Of a stretch of 64,000 nucleotides of DNA, positions 29,755 through 38,363 are shown one piece after another. The first letter of the stretch is position 1, and each line of letters starts with the position of its first letter. The stretch is from positions 1-64,000 of the forward strand of contig NZ_JAHHZF010000008.1 in the NCBI RefSeq assembly GCF_018729455.1, given 5' to 3'. The notes beneath the pieces were generated by a model. It ran no database searches and was not told the origin of the DNA. It was given only the letters and a program-made list of their open reading frames with translations. This DNA is from Prosthecodimorpha staleyi (lineage in GTDB: Bacteria; Pseudomonadota; Alphaproteobacteria; Rhizobiales; Ancalomicrobiaceae). A program made the position numbers and the translations under genes.

Positions 29755-30006
29755 ATGGCGATCTCTGGCATCTCCAAATATCGGCCGCAGCTCTATACGC
29801 CGCGCAACCTGTCGGTCATGAACAAGCAGGCGGCCGACAGCGCGCGCGACTCGATCGCGTCGGCGGCCGACACCTTCGCCTCGCAGATGACGGATTTCGG
29901 CTCGAGCCAGGTGACGCTGATCATCCAGCAGACCGCCGAGCGGATCCAGGCGCAGGCCCGCGCCAAGCTCGCCGCCAGCACCAGTTCCCTGAACCTGCTC
30001 GCCTGA
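29755..30006 (+). CDS. Small Ala-rich protein, unknown function
   Basis: This 83-residue protein has no signal peptide or membrane segment. After a short N-terminal region (ISKYRPQLYTPRN) it is predicted almost entirely helical and amphipathic, rich in Ala, Ser and Gln. I do not recognise it. The length and helix pattern could suit a phasin-like or structural small protein, but this is speculation. ATG 29755 is chosen over an upstream in-frame ATG at 29710 for its better context. It sits between the 3-hydroxyacyl-CoA dehydrogenase and the acyl-CoA synthetase genes. Confidence 0.5.
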   Translation: MAISGISKYRPQLYTPRNLSVMNKQAADSARDSIASAADTFASQMTDFGSSQVTLIIQQTAERIQAQARAKLAASTSSLNLLA

Positions 30007-30055
30007 TCGCACGCCCGGACGTCCGGCGCGCGCGTCCGCGTGCCCGGAGCGCGGC

Positions 30056-31567
30056 ATGAGCGCGACGCCGCCCGTCCGCTTCAATCTCGCCGCCCATTGC
30101 CTGGCCGCTGCCGACCGCCAGCCCGACAAGGCCGCGCTGATGGTCGCCGAAGGCCCGCGCGGCCGGATCGCCGAGACCTGGACCTATGCGGCCTTCCGCG
30201 ACGCCGCGCTGGCCGCCGCCGGCGGTTTCGCCGAGGCGGGGCTGAACCGGGGCGACCGCATTCTGCTGCGGGTCGGCAACACCTCGCTGTTCCCGGTCCT
30301 GTTCCTCGGCGCCATCGCGGGCGGCTTCGTGCCGATCCCGACCTCAACCCAACTAACCGGACCCGAGGCCGACCTGATCCTCGGCGATTCGGGCGCCCGC
30401 CTGGTGGTCGGCGACGGCTCCGGCGCCATGCCGGCGGCGCGCGACGGCGTCGCGACGATCGACGATCCGTCGCGGCTGACCGCCGCCCGGCCCGCTGGCT
30501 TCGCCGACACGCTGGCCGACGATCCGGCCTTCCTGGTCTATACGTCCGGCACCAGCGGCCGTCCGAAGGGTGTGCTGCATGCCCAGCGCGTGCTGCTCGG
30601 CCGGCGGCCGATGTATCGCGGCTGGTATGGGATCGGGCCGGACGACCGCCTGTTCCATGCCGGCGCCTTCAACTGGACCTACACGCTCGGTGCCGGACTG
30701 ATGGACCCCTGGGTCAACGGCGCGACCAGCATCGTCCATCTCGGCGACCGGCCACCGGAGATCTGGCCCGACCTCCTGGAGGCGACCGGCGCGACGCTCT
30801 TCGCCGCGGTGCCCGGCCTCTACCGGCGCATCCTGAAATATGCCGATATCCAGCCGGAGCGGATGCCGGCGCTGCGCCACGGCCTTTCGGCCGGCGAGGC
30901 GCTGAAAGCGGCGCTGCACGACGAATGGGTCGCCCGCACCGGCCGCCCGCTCTATGAGGCGCTCGGCATGAGCGAGATCTCGACCTATCTGTCCTCCGGA
31001 CCGGACGTGCCGACCCGGCCGGGCAGCCCCGGCAAGCCGCAGGCCGGGCGGCGGCTCGCGGTTCTGCCCGTGGCCAGTGGCGAGACCCCGCTCATGCACG
31101 GCGAGACCGGCATCCTGGCGATCGACCGCACCGATCCGGGCCTGATGCTCGGCTACTGGAACCTGCCGGCCGAGACGGCGGCGCAGATGCGCGGCGAATG
31201 GTTCCTGACCGGCGACCTCGCGCGCTTCGATGCCGACGGCTATGTCTGGTATGAGGGCCGCGCCGACGACCAGATGAATGCGCAGGGCTACCGGGTCGCG
31301 CCGGAAGAGGTCGAGCGGGCGATCGCGGATCATCCGGACGTGGCCGAGGTGGCGGTTGCGGAGGTCGCCGGGGCGGCGATTTCGGTGGTCACCGCCTTCG
31401 TGGTGCTGCGCGAGGGAGCGGTCGCCGATGCGGCGGCGCTCGCCGCCCATGCGGCGCTGCGGCTCGCCGACTACAAGCGCCCACGCGCCTGGGTCTTTCT
31501 CGAGGAATTGCCGCGCACGGCCTCCGGCAAGGTCCTGAGGCGGGCTTTGCGCGGCTCGGAATCTTAA
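30056..31567 (+). CDS. AMP-binding acyl-CoA synthetase/ligase
   Basis: This 503-residue enzyme of the ANL superfamily activates a carboxylic acid as acyl-AMP and then as the CoA thioester. The P-loop YTSGTSGRPKG is at residues 162-172. The A5-type motif YEALGMSEISTYLS and the hinge region GRADDQMNAQGYRVAPEEVE are present, as is the final catalytic Lys in PRTASGKVLRRAL. It most resembles benzoate-CoA ligase-like or medium-chain enzymes; substrate is uncertain. It lies 50 bases after the small Ala-rich gene and 40 bases before the M20 gene. Confidence 0.9.
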   Translation: MSATPPVRFNLAAHCLAAADRQPDKAALMVAEGPRGRIAETWTYAAFRDAALAAAGGFAEAGLNRGDRILLRVGNTSLFPVLFLGAIAGGFVPIPTSTQLTGPEADLILGDSGARLVVGDGSGAMPAARDGVATIDDPSRLTAARPAGFADTLADDPAFLVYTSGTSGRPKGVLHAQRVLLGRRPMYRGWYGIGPDDRLFHAGAFNWTYTLGAGLMDPWVNGATSIVHLGDRPPEIWPDLLEATGATLFAAVPGLYRRILKYADIQPERMPALRHGLSAGEALKAALHDEWVARTGRPLYEALGMSEISTYLSSGPDVPTRPGSPGKPQAGRRLAVLPVASGETPLMHGETGILAIDRTDPGLMLGYWNLPAETAAQMRGEWFLTGDLARFDADGYVWYEGRADDQMNAQGYRVAPEEVERAIADHPDVAEVAVAEVAGAAISVVTAFVVLREGAVADAAALAAHAALRLADYKRPRAWVFLEELPRTASGKVLRRALRGSES

Positions 31568-31607
31568 GTGTGAGGTGCTCGTTCGAGCAACCGGACAGGG
31601 GTTCGCC

Positions 31608-32768
31608 ATGCCGATCGTCAATTCCCTGAACGCGGCCGCCGAGGAGGTCGCCGGCTGGCGGCGGCACCTGCACCGCCACCCGGAACTCGGCTATGCGGTC
31701 GAGGGCACGGCGGCCTATGTGGCCGACAAGCTCACCGCCTTCGGGGTCGATGCGGTGGCGACCGGGATCGGCCGCACCGGCGTCGTCGGCGTCATTCATG
31801 GCCGCGCGCCCGGGCGCACCATCGCGCTCCGGGCCGACATGGACGCGCTGCCGATCCTGGAGACCTCCGGCAAGGACTGGGCCTCCGAGGTGCCGGGCCG
31901 GATGCATGCCTGCGGGCATGACGGCCATACCGCCATGCTGCTCGCCGCCGCGCGCCACCTCGCCGAGACGCGCAATTTCGCCGGCACCGCGGTGCTGGTC
32001 TTCCAGCCGGCCGAGGAGGCCGGCGGCGGCGCCAAGGCGATGATCGACGACGGGCTGATGACCCGCTTCGGCGTCGACGCGGTCTACGGCATGCACAATG
32101 CGCCGGGCATCCCGGTCGGCCGTTTCGCGCTGCGCAGCGGGGCCTTCCTGGCCTCCTGCGACACGATCACGATCGATCTCGAAGGTGTCGGCGGCCATGC
32201 CGCGACCCCGCATCTGTGCTGCGACACGGTGCTGGCCGGTGCCGCGATCGTGCAGGCGGTGCAGCACATCGTCTCGCGCACCATCGACCCGATTGCCTCG
32301 GCGGTGATCTCGATCACCTGCTTCAATGCCGGCTTCACCGACAATGTCATCCCGCAGACCGGCCGGCTTGTCGGCACGGTCCGCACCTTGTCGCCCGCCG
32401 TGCGCGACCATGTCGAGGCGCGGCTGCGGCAGGTGATCGAGACGACGGCGGCGGCCTACGGGGTCAAGGCGGTGCTCGACTACAATCGCGAATATCCGGT
32501 GCTGGTGAACCACGAGCGCGAGGCGGGCTTCGCCGCCGAGGTCGCGCGCGACGTTGCCGGCGCGGACGCGGTCAACACGGCCATGCCGCCGGAACTCGGC
32601 TCCGAGGACTTCGCCTTCATGCTGGAGGAACGGCCGGGCGCCTTCATCTTCGTCGGCAACGGCAATACGGCCGGCCTGCACCACCCGGCCTATGATTTCG
32701 ACGACGCCGCGATCCCCTACGGCGCCTCCTACTGGGTTCGGCTGGTCGAGCGCGCCCTGCCGGCCTGA
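31608..32768 (+). CDS. M20-family amidohydrolase (hippurate hydrolase-like)
   Basis: This 386-residue metallohydrolase has the M20D signatures RADMDALP, HACGHDGHTAML and FQPAEEAGGGAKAMI, with metal ligands in these motifs and in the late SEDFAF segment. It also has the GGHAATPHL segment of the lid/dimerisation domain. Members cleave N-acyl amino acids such as hippurate. ATG 31608 follows an ACAGGGG ribosome site; ATG 31575 is a possible longer start. Proximity to the acyl-CoA synthetase could mean release of an acid followed by CoA activation (inference). Confidence 0.92.
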   Translation: MPIVNSLNAAAEEVAGWRRHLHRHPELGYAVEGTAAYVADKLTAFGVDAVATGIGRTGVVGVIHGRAPGRTIALRADMDALPILETSGKDWASEVPGRMHACGHDGHTAMLLAAARHLAETRNFAGTAVLVFQPAEEAGGGAKAMIDDGLMTRFGVDAVYGMHNAPGIPVGRFALRSGAFLASCDTITIDLEGVGGHAATPHLCCDTVLAGAAIVQAVQHIVSRTIDPIASAVISITCFNAGFTDNVIPQTGRLVGTVRTLSPAVRDHVEARLRQVIETTAAAYGVKAVLDYNREYPVLVNHEREAGFAAEVARDVAGADAVNTAMPPELGSEDFAFMLEERPGAFIFVGNGNTAGLHHPAYDFDDAAIPYGASYWVRLVERALPA

Positions 32769-32836
32769 GAAGGCCGATCGCGCGCGCCGGGGATTGCCCT
32801 CAGGCCGGTGATGCCGACAGCCGGGGGCGTCGCGCC

Positions 32837-34672
32837 CTACGATCCGCGCGGCGTCCGCATGCGGGCGAGCAGATCCTCGATCGAGACCTTGCGGACCGGG
32901 GCGGGGGCGGGCGCCTCACGCTCCAGGCCGGCAGCTGCGGAGGACGATGGGGCGGACTCGCCGGGGCCTGACGCATCCTCGTCACCCCCATCGTCATCGT
33001 CCGTTTCGTCGTCCCGGTCCGACCCGTCGTCGTCGGCCTCTTCGCCGTCCTCCGGATCGTCCTCATCCGGATCGCTGTCGTCTTCGGGCTCGTCCGCCTC
33101 ATCCGGCTCGTAGTCCGGCGCTCCGTCCGGATCGACCTCTCGCTCGGCTTCGGACCTTTCGGCACGAGCATGCCGCGGGAGCGGATGCAGGGTCTCCTCG
33201 ATGGTGATGCCGGCCGCCTCGGCGGCACGCTCCTGGTCGCCCGGCAGTGGTTCGGGTTCGACCGCCTCGCCCGGCGGGCCAGCGCGCAAGGCACCGACGA
33301 TCCAGGCGCCGACCATGGCGCGCTCGGCATCGGCCAGCACCAAGTCGGCATTGGCGGCGAGATAGAGCACCTGCCGGCGGAAGGCCTTGGCGAGCGACCC
33401 GGGCTTGTCGCCGGCGGCGAATTCATGGCCGCTGAGCATCAGCCCCTTGACGACGAAGGCGACCGATTGCGGACGCAGCTTCAGTCCGTGTTCGCTCAGC
33501 CGCCGCATCACGCCGTTGACGGTGCGGTTGAGACTGAAGCCGCGCTCGGCCACCTCGGCGGCCAGCGCCCGGAACAGCTGCGCATAGACCTCGGGGGCGA
33601 AGGCCGGCACGCTGGTCGCCGCCGAGACCCGGCGCGCGACACCCTCGATGTCATCCATCCGCCGCGCCGCCTCCGAACCGCTCTCCCGGCCCGCGCCGGC
33701 TTCGGCGGCACCGGATTCGGCGGCACCGGTCTGGGGGATACCGTCCTGAGAGACGCCTCCGGCGAGGCTTCCCTCCGGGAGGCTTCCCCTCGGGATGCCG
33801 CCGCCGTGGATTTCGCCGGCGGTGCCCCGTTCGGTCTCGGATCCGTCGTCCGGTGCCGCCTCATAGACTCCGGGCCGGGGGCGGAGCGGATCCTGTCGGC
33901 GCGCCGGCGGCAGCAATGGGTCGCGCGGGGCGGTGAGGTCGCGCGCCGCTTCGCGCCGATCGGAGCGCGTCGGCCCGTTGCGAACGGGTTCGGCACGGGC
34001 CGCTTCGGCCCGCATGGGTTCGGACCGGATCCGCTCGGGCCGGGCGGGAGCGGCGTCGGCACGCAGGGGCTCGGCCCTTGCGGGTTCGGGTTTCGCGGGC
34101 TCGGCCCTTGCGGGTTCGGGCGGGCGTTCGTAATCGTCGTCGCCGAAGCCGGTCAGGTCGATCAGCCGCTCCTCGGTGATCATGCCGTCGCAGAGCGCCT
34201 TGTAGGCGGCGGCGGTGACGGCATTGGAGTAGATCACGCTGCGCCGGTCATAGGCGCGCAGACGCGTCAGCACCGGTGTGAAATCGGCGTCGCCGGACAG
34301 GATGATGAATTCGTCGAAGCGGGTCTCGTGGCGCATCGCGTCGAGCATGTCGACGACCATGTAGATGTCGGCCGAATTCTTGCCCTTGCCGGTCAGGGGC
34401 GGGCAGTCGACGATCTGGAAGCCGGAGCGGGTGAAGGACGGGCGGAAATAGCGCATCACCGCCGGATTGGCGTAGCAGCGCCGCATCAGGATGCGTCGGC
34501 GGATCCGCTCGCTGCCGTCCGCCTCCTCGATCAGGACGCCGCTTTCGATCGCATCGAGCCAGCTTTGCGGATCGTTGGCGAAGGCGCGGGCGGCATCCTT
34601 GTCGGCGCTTTGCAGCGCAAAGAACACGTTGTCGAAGTCGACGAACAGAACGGATCGCAATGTCTCGGCCAT
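32837..34672 (-). CDS. NYN-domain (PIN-like) protein with C-terminal helical domain and acidic tail
   Basis: This 611-residue protein has an N-terminal NYN/PIN-like domain (residues 1-165) with acidic residues at VDFDN (11-15), ADIYMVVD (101-108) and SGDADF (126-131), the expected nuclease sites of the DUF88/LabA group. Next comes a low-complexity Arg/Pro/Glu/Ala linker with EPARAEP-like repeats (about 178-330). A helical domain at about 350-470, possibly an OST-HTH/LOTUS module, follows. A strongly acidic Asp/Glu tail (about 515-575) and a short conserved C-terminus (VSIEDLLARMRTPRG) complete it. It may bind or cleave RNA; the target is unknown. ATG 34672 was chosen because homology begins MAETLRSVLFVDFDN. 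Confidence 0.85.
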   Translation of the reverse strand: MAETLRSVLFVDFDNVFFALQSADKDAARAFANDPQSWLDAIESGVLIEEADGSERIRRRILMRRCYANPAVMRYFRPSFTRSGFQIVDCPPLTGKGKNSADIYMVVDMLDAMRHETRFDEFIILSGDADFTPVLTRLRAYDRRSVIYSNAVTAAAYKALCDGMITEERLIDLTGFGDDDYERPPEPARAEPAKPEPARAEPLRADAAPARPERIRSEPMRAEAARAEPVRNGPTRSDRREAARDLTAPRDPLLPPARRQDPLRPRPGVYEAAPDDGSETERGTAGEIHGGGIPRGSLPEGSLAGGVSQDGIPQTGAAESGAAEAGAGRESGSEAARRMDDIEGVARRVSAATSVPAFAPEVYAQLFRALAAEVAERGFSLNRTVNGVMRRLSEHGLKLRPQSVAFVVKGLMLSGHEFAAGDKPGSLAKAFRRQVLYLAANADLVLADAERAMVGAWIVGALRAGPPGEAVEPEPLPGDQERAAEAAGITIEETLHPLPRHARAERSEAEREVDPDGAPDYEPDEADEPEDDSDPDEDDPEDGEEADDDGSDRDDETDDDDGGDEDASGPGESAPSSSAAAGLEREAPAPAPVRKVSIEDLLARMRTPRGS

Positions 34673-35048
34673 CGGTTTCGGCCAGTCCTTTGAAATGGCG
34701 CCCGCGTCCGGTCTCGCCGGAAATGCGGGGGCTTGGGAAAGTGCGGTACGGTCGGCTGCCTGTCCGGGCGGCATCGGGTCGGCTGCAGGCTACCGCATGT
34801 GCCGGTCCGACGGAAATGTCGGACGCCCTTTAATCGTGCGGCGATGCCATCTTTCGTCATTCCAACGGCCGGCCGTGCAGCGACCGTCCGATTGATGCGC
34901 CGGTGCACGTCATGGGGGTGGACCCGCACCGGCCCGCAGGCTACAGGACGCGAGGTCTGCAGGCCGCCGGACGGCGGGCCGGCCGACACGCCGAGGCGCC
35001 GATTCGCCGCGCCCGACGCCTGTAACCCGCCTGATCCGGACCCCGCCC
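34673..35048. other. Divergent intergenic region, no gene
   Basis: This 376-base gap separates the NYN gene (leftward) from the second DMT permease (rightward). No gene, repeat or strong promoter was recognised. It should hold both promoters. Confidence 0.4.
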
Positions 35049-35963
35049 ATGACCAGCCGAAACGTCGCCACCCTGGTCGGCCTCAGCGCCGTCGCCATGT
35101 GGGCGACGCTCGGCGTGCTCGCCGCGGCGGCTGGCCCGGTGCCGCCCTTCCTGACCACCGCCCTGACCTTCGGCCTGTCCGGCACGCTGGCGACGCTCTG
35201 GCTCGCCGCGACCGGGCGCCTTGGCCTGCTGGTGCAGCCGGCCAAGGTCTGGCTGATCGGGACCGGCGGCCTGTTCGGGTTCCATTTCTTCTATTTCACG
35301 TCGCTGCAGCTGGCGCCGAAGGTCGAGGCCAATCTCGTCAACTATTGCTGGCCGCTGCTGATCGTCCTCTTCTCCGGCCTGCTGCCCGGCGAGCGGCTGA
35401 GGGCCCATCACGTCATCGGCGCCGCGATCGGCCTGTGCGGCGCGGCGGCGATCGTCACCGGCGGGCGGGGGCTGGTCATCGAGGCCGCCCATATCCCCGG
35501 CTATGCCGCCGCGGTGGTCTCCGCGTTGACCTGGTCGAGCTATTCGGTCGTCTCGCGCCGGCTCGGCGCGGTGCCGACCGAGGCCGTCGCGGGCTTCTGC
35601 CTGGCGACGGCGGTGCTCTCCGGGCTGTGCCATGTCGCGCTGGAACAGACGGTCTGGCCGGCGGGTCCCGGTGCCTGGGCGGCGCTGGTCGGACTGGGCC
35701 TGTTCCCGGTCGGCCTCGCCTTCTTCGTCTGGGACTACGGTGTCAAGCGCGGCGACATCCAGGTGCTCGGTGCGGTCGCCTACCTGTCGCCGCTGACCTC
35801 GACGCTGCTGCTCGTCGCCGCCGGCTTCGGCAGCTTCACGCCGGCGATCGCGGTCGGCGCCGTGGCGATCACGGCGGGCGCGCTGATCGCCTCGAAGGAC
35901 ATGTTGTTCGGCCGGAGCGCGGAGACCGGCGGCGGGCGCGGAGCCGCCGCCACCGACGCCTGA
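35049..35963 (+). CDS. EamA/DMT-superfamily permease (YddG-like)
   Basis: This 304-residue inner-membrane protein has ten predicted helices in two EamA repeats. The second repeat starts ALTWSSYSVVSRRLG and contains AYLSPLTSTLLLVAAG. The first has FHFFYFTSLQLAPKVEANLVNYCWPLL, close to the YddG aromatic amino-acid exporter group. Export of aromatic amino acids is a reasonable but unproved guess. It converges on the cupin gene with 15 bases between stops. Confidence 0.9.
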   Translation: MTSRNVATLVGLSAVAMWATLGVLAAAAGPVPPFLTTALTFGLSGTLATLWLAATGRLGLLVQPAKVWLIGTGGLFGFHFFYFTSLQLAPKVEANLVNYCWPLLIVLFSGLLPGERLRAHHVIGAAIGLCGAAAIVTGGRGLVIEAAHIPGYAAAVVSALTWSSYSVVSRRLGAVPTEAVAGFCLATAVLSGLCHVALEQTVWPAGPGAWAALVGLGLFPVGLAFFVWDYGVKRGDIQVLGAVAYLSPLTSTLLLVAAGFGSFTPAIAVGAVAITAGALIASKDMLFGRSAETGGGRGAAATDA

Positions 35964-35978
35964 GGGGCGTCGGACCGC

Positions 35979-36410
35979 CTAACCCTCAGCCGGATGCCAA
36001 CCCGCCGGGGCCATCTCGAAGCCGGCGAATTCGAATCCCGGCGCGACCGTACAGCCGACCAGGGTCCAGGCACCGAGGCTCCAGGCGCTCTGCCAGGCGC
36101 CGGGCGGCACGATGCCCTGCGGCACCTGACCGGCCAGCACGTCGCCGCCCAGAAGGGTCCGTTCGACATGGCGACCGGCCGGCGAGACCGCCAGTTCGAG
36201 CGGCGCGCCGGCATGCCAGTGCCAGATCTCGACCGCGTCGACCCGGTGCCAGGCCGAGCGCTCGCCTTCCGCCAGCAGGAAATAGATCGCCGTCGAGCGG
36301 GCGCGGCCGCCGGCCGGATCGGCATCCCGGAAGGTCTCGCGATAGTGTCCGCCCTCCGGATGGGGCACGAGCCCGAGGCGGCGGATGATCTCTTCGGCCT
36401 GTCGGTCCAT
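35979..36410 (-). CDS. Cupin-5 (DUF985) domain protein
   Basis: This 143-residue beta-barrel protein has the DUF985 signature LGLVPHPEGGHYRETFRD near the N-terminus, TAIYFLLAEGERSAWHRVDAVEIWHWHAG as the core cupin motif, and PPGAWQSAW with GCTVAPGFEFAGFE at the end. The His residues in WHRVD and WHWH may bind metal. Function in bacteria is unclear; some members are sugar-epimerase-like cupins. Its start is only 4 bases after the gloB stop, so the two are co-transcribed. Confidence 0.9.
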   Translation of the reverse strand: MDRQAEEIIRRLGLVPHPEGGHYRETFRDADPAGGRARSTAIYFLLAEGERSAWHRVDAVEIWHWHAGAPLELAVSPAGRHVERTLLGGDVLAGQVPQGIVPPGAWQSAWSLGAWTLVGCTVAPGFEFAGFEMAPAGWHPAEG

Positions 36411-36414
36411 GGCG

Positions 36415-37191
36415 TCAGCCCCGGAACTGGTTCTTGCCCTCGCGCAGGCGCGTGAACACCGCCACCGGGTCGGCGCCGGCCATGCCGAGGGCCGCGGCGA
36501 GATCCGGATCGTCGGCGCGCAGGAACGGATTGGTCTCGATCTCGCGCGCGATCGAGGTCGGCAGGGTCGGCAGCCCCTCCGCGCGCAGCTTCTCGATCTC
36601 GGCCAGCCGCGTGCGCAGCGCCGCGTTGTCCGGGTCGACCGACACGGCAAAGCGCGCGTTGGACAGGGTATATTCGTGCCCGCAATAGATCTCGGTCGAG
36701 ACCGGGAGCGCGCGCAGCTTCTGCAGCGAGGCCCACATGTCGGCCATGGTGCCTTCGAACACCCGCCCGCAGCCGAGCGCGAACAGGGTGTCGCCGACAA
36801 AGGCCGCATTGGCGTCCGGCAGCACATAGGCGATATGGCCCGCGGTGTGGCCCGGCGTGTCGAGCACCAGCACCTCATGGCCCGCGAAGGCGAGCCGGTC
36901 GCCCTCCTGGACCGGCACGTCCAGGCCCGGAATCTGGTCGGCCTCGGAACGCGGACCGATCACGCGCAGTCCGTAGCGGGCCTTCAGACCCGCCACGCCG
37001 CCGATATGGTCGTGGTGCTTGTGGGTGACCCAGATATCGGTCAGCCGCCAGCCGGTCTCCTCGAGCACGCGCAGGATCGGGCCTTCGTCCGGCGCGTCGA
37101 TCGACGCGGTCGCACCCGACGCCGGGTCGTGGACCAGAACGCCGTAATTGTCGGAGAGGCAGGCGAACTGGTAGATCTGCAGTCGGGCCAA
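36415..37191 (-). CDS. gloB: Hydroxyacylglutathione hydrolase (glyoxalase II)
   Basis: This 258-residue metallo-beta-lactamase-fold enzyme hydrolyses S-lactoylglutathione to lactate and glutathione, the second step of methylglyoxal detoxification. The metal motif THKHHDH is at residues 56-62. Further ligands lie in DTPGHTAGH, FVGDTLFALGCGR and YCGHEYT. The C-terminal helical substrate domain includes NPFLRADDP. It is divergent from a methyltransferase gene, a layout common in Hyphomicrobiales, and is followed by the cupin gene. Confidence 0.96.
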   Translation of the reverse strand: MARLQIYQFACLSDNYGVLVHDPASGATASIDAPDEGPILRVLEETGWRLTDIWVTHKHHDHIGGVAGLKARYGLRVIGPRSEADQIPGLDVPVQEGDRLAFAGHEVLVLDTPGHTAGHIAYVLPDANAAFVGDTLFALGCGRVFEGTMADMWASLQKLRALPVSTEIYCGHEYTLSNARFAVSVDPDNAALRTRLAEIEKLRAEGLPTLPTSIAREIETNPFLRADDPDLAAALGMAGADPVAVFTRLREGKNQFRG

Positions 37192-37442
37192 GCGGTCACT
37201 CCTTCTTCGTCACCCTGCCTCGCGGTCCATTCGATCCGACCTTTGCGTCCCGTGCATGTCAGATTGAATCGACCACGAAATCATAGCGTTAGTGGTTCGG
37301 ATCGACGAGGCGGACGGGAACCGTCCGCCCGGCTCGAACCCCTAGCATTCCGCCGATCCCGCGGCCAGAGTATCGTCAGGTCTCTGTCCGGGGCCGCAGC
37401 GGGATCGGCAGGACAACGCCGATCGCGAGCCATGGGTTCAGA

Positions 37443-38168
37443 ATGTATCTCGACATCGTCGATCTGAGGAATTTTTACGGCGAGCCGCTCGGTCGCGTGA
37501 CGCGCTCGATCCTCGGCCAGCGCCTGCGCGCCATGTGGCCGAAGGTGGCCGGCGACCGCCTGCTCGGGATCGGCCATGCCACGCCCTATCTGCGCCCGTT
37601 CAAGGACGAGGCGGAGCGCGTGATCGGCTTCATGCCGGCCCAGATGGGCGTGGTCAACTGGCCGAGCGAGGGGCCTTCGGCGACCGCGCTGGTGCACGAG
37701 AACGACCTGCCGCTGCCGGACAGCTCGATGGATCGTGTTCTCCTGGTGCATTGCCTGGAAATGGCGGAAAAGCCGGCGGAGGTGTTGCGCGAAGTCTGGC
37801 GCGTGCTGGCACCGGGCGGGCGCCTGATCGCGGCGGTGCCGTCGCGGACCGGCATCTGGGCGCGGATGGAAACGACCCCTTTCGGCTATGGTCGCCCCTT
37901 CTCGCGGGGACAGATGGACAAGCTGTTGAAGGATACTCTGTTTTCTCCGATCGACTGGCAGGGCGTCCTGTTCACGCCGCCATTCCAGCGCCGCTTCTTG
38001 GTGCGCTCCGCCCCGGCGATCGAGCGAATCGGGCAGAAATTCTGGCCCGCGCTGGCCGGCGTGATTCTGGTCGAAGCGACGAAGCAAATGTATCAGGGGT
38101 TGCCGGCACGTGTACGCGTCCGGGAGCGCCGGTCTGTGTTTCAACCGGTTCTGGTTCCGCAGAGTTAG
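37443..38168 (+). CDS. Class I SAM-dependent methyltransferase
   Basis: This 241-residue protein has a methyltransferase-11-like core: RLLGIGHATPYL takes the place of motif I, LPLPDSSMDRVLLVHCLEM covers the acidic and post-I motifs, and VWRVLAPGGRLIAAVPSR matches motif III. The glycine-rich motif I is degenerate (GIGHATPY). Substrate is unknown. It is conserved divergently from gloB in related genomes (family knowledge). The 251-base gap upstream holds the divergent promoters. Confidence 0.85.
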   Translation: MYLDIVDLRNFYGEPLGRVTRSILGQRLRAMWPKVAGDRLLGIGHATPYLRPFKDEAERVIGFMPAQMGVVNWPSEGPSATALVHENDLPLPDSSMDRVLLVHCLEMAEKPAEVLREVWRVLAPGGRLIAAVPSRTGIWARMETTPFGYGRPFSRGQMDKLLKDTLFSPIDWQGVLFTPPFQRRFLVRSAPAIERIGQKFWPALAGVILVEATKQMYQGLPARVRVRERRSVFQPVLVPQS

Positions 38169-38249
38169 TATCCGTAACCATACCTAGGGAGTAGTTCAAA
38201 GCGATTTGAATGAAAGTTCCTGGAAAATATCCGGGGTGATTAGTTCTGA

Positions 38250-38294
38250 TTTTAACATTTGGAAACAGCGCAATTCTAATTTTTAACCATTTGG
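38250..38294 (+). promoter_or_regulatory. AT-rich promoter region with a direct repeat before the chemoreceptor gene
   Basis: The 195 bases before the chemoreceptor are strikingly AT-rich compared with the rest of the window. Two near-identical boxes, TTTTAACATTTGG (38250-38262) and TTTTAACCATTTGG (38281-38294), start 31 bases apart, about three helical turns. A GATAT-CCA-ATATC dyad follows at about 38304-38316, then a TATATAAAAT stretch. Likely transcription-factor sites plus promoter. Confidence 0.45.
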
Positions 38295-38363
38295 TAATAA
38301 ATAGATATCCAATATCTCATATATAAAATGCGGTACCTCAGGACCGGTGAGGGGAGAAAATCC

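Noticed and set aside
36030-36060. T-loop-like TTCGAATCCCG suggesting a tRNA gene
   Set aside because: It lies inside the cupin gene and no acceptor stem or anticodon arm can be folded around it.
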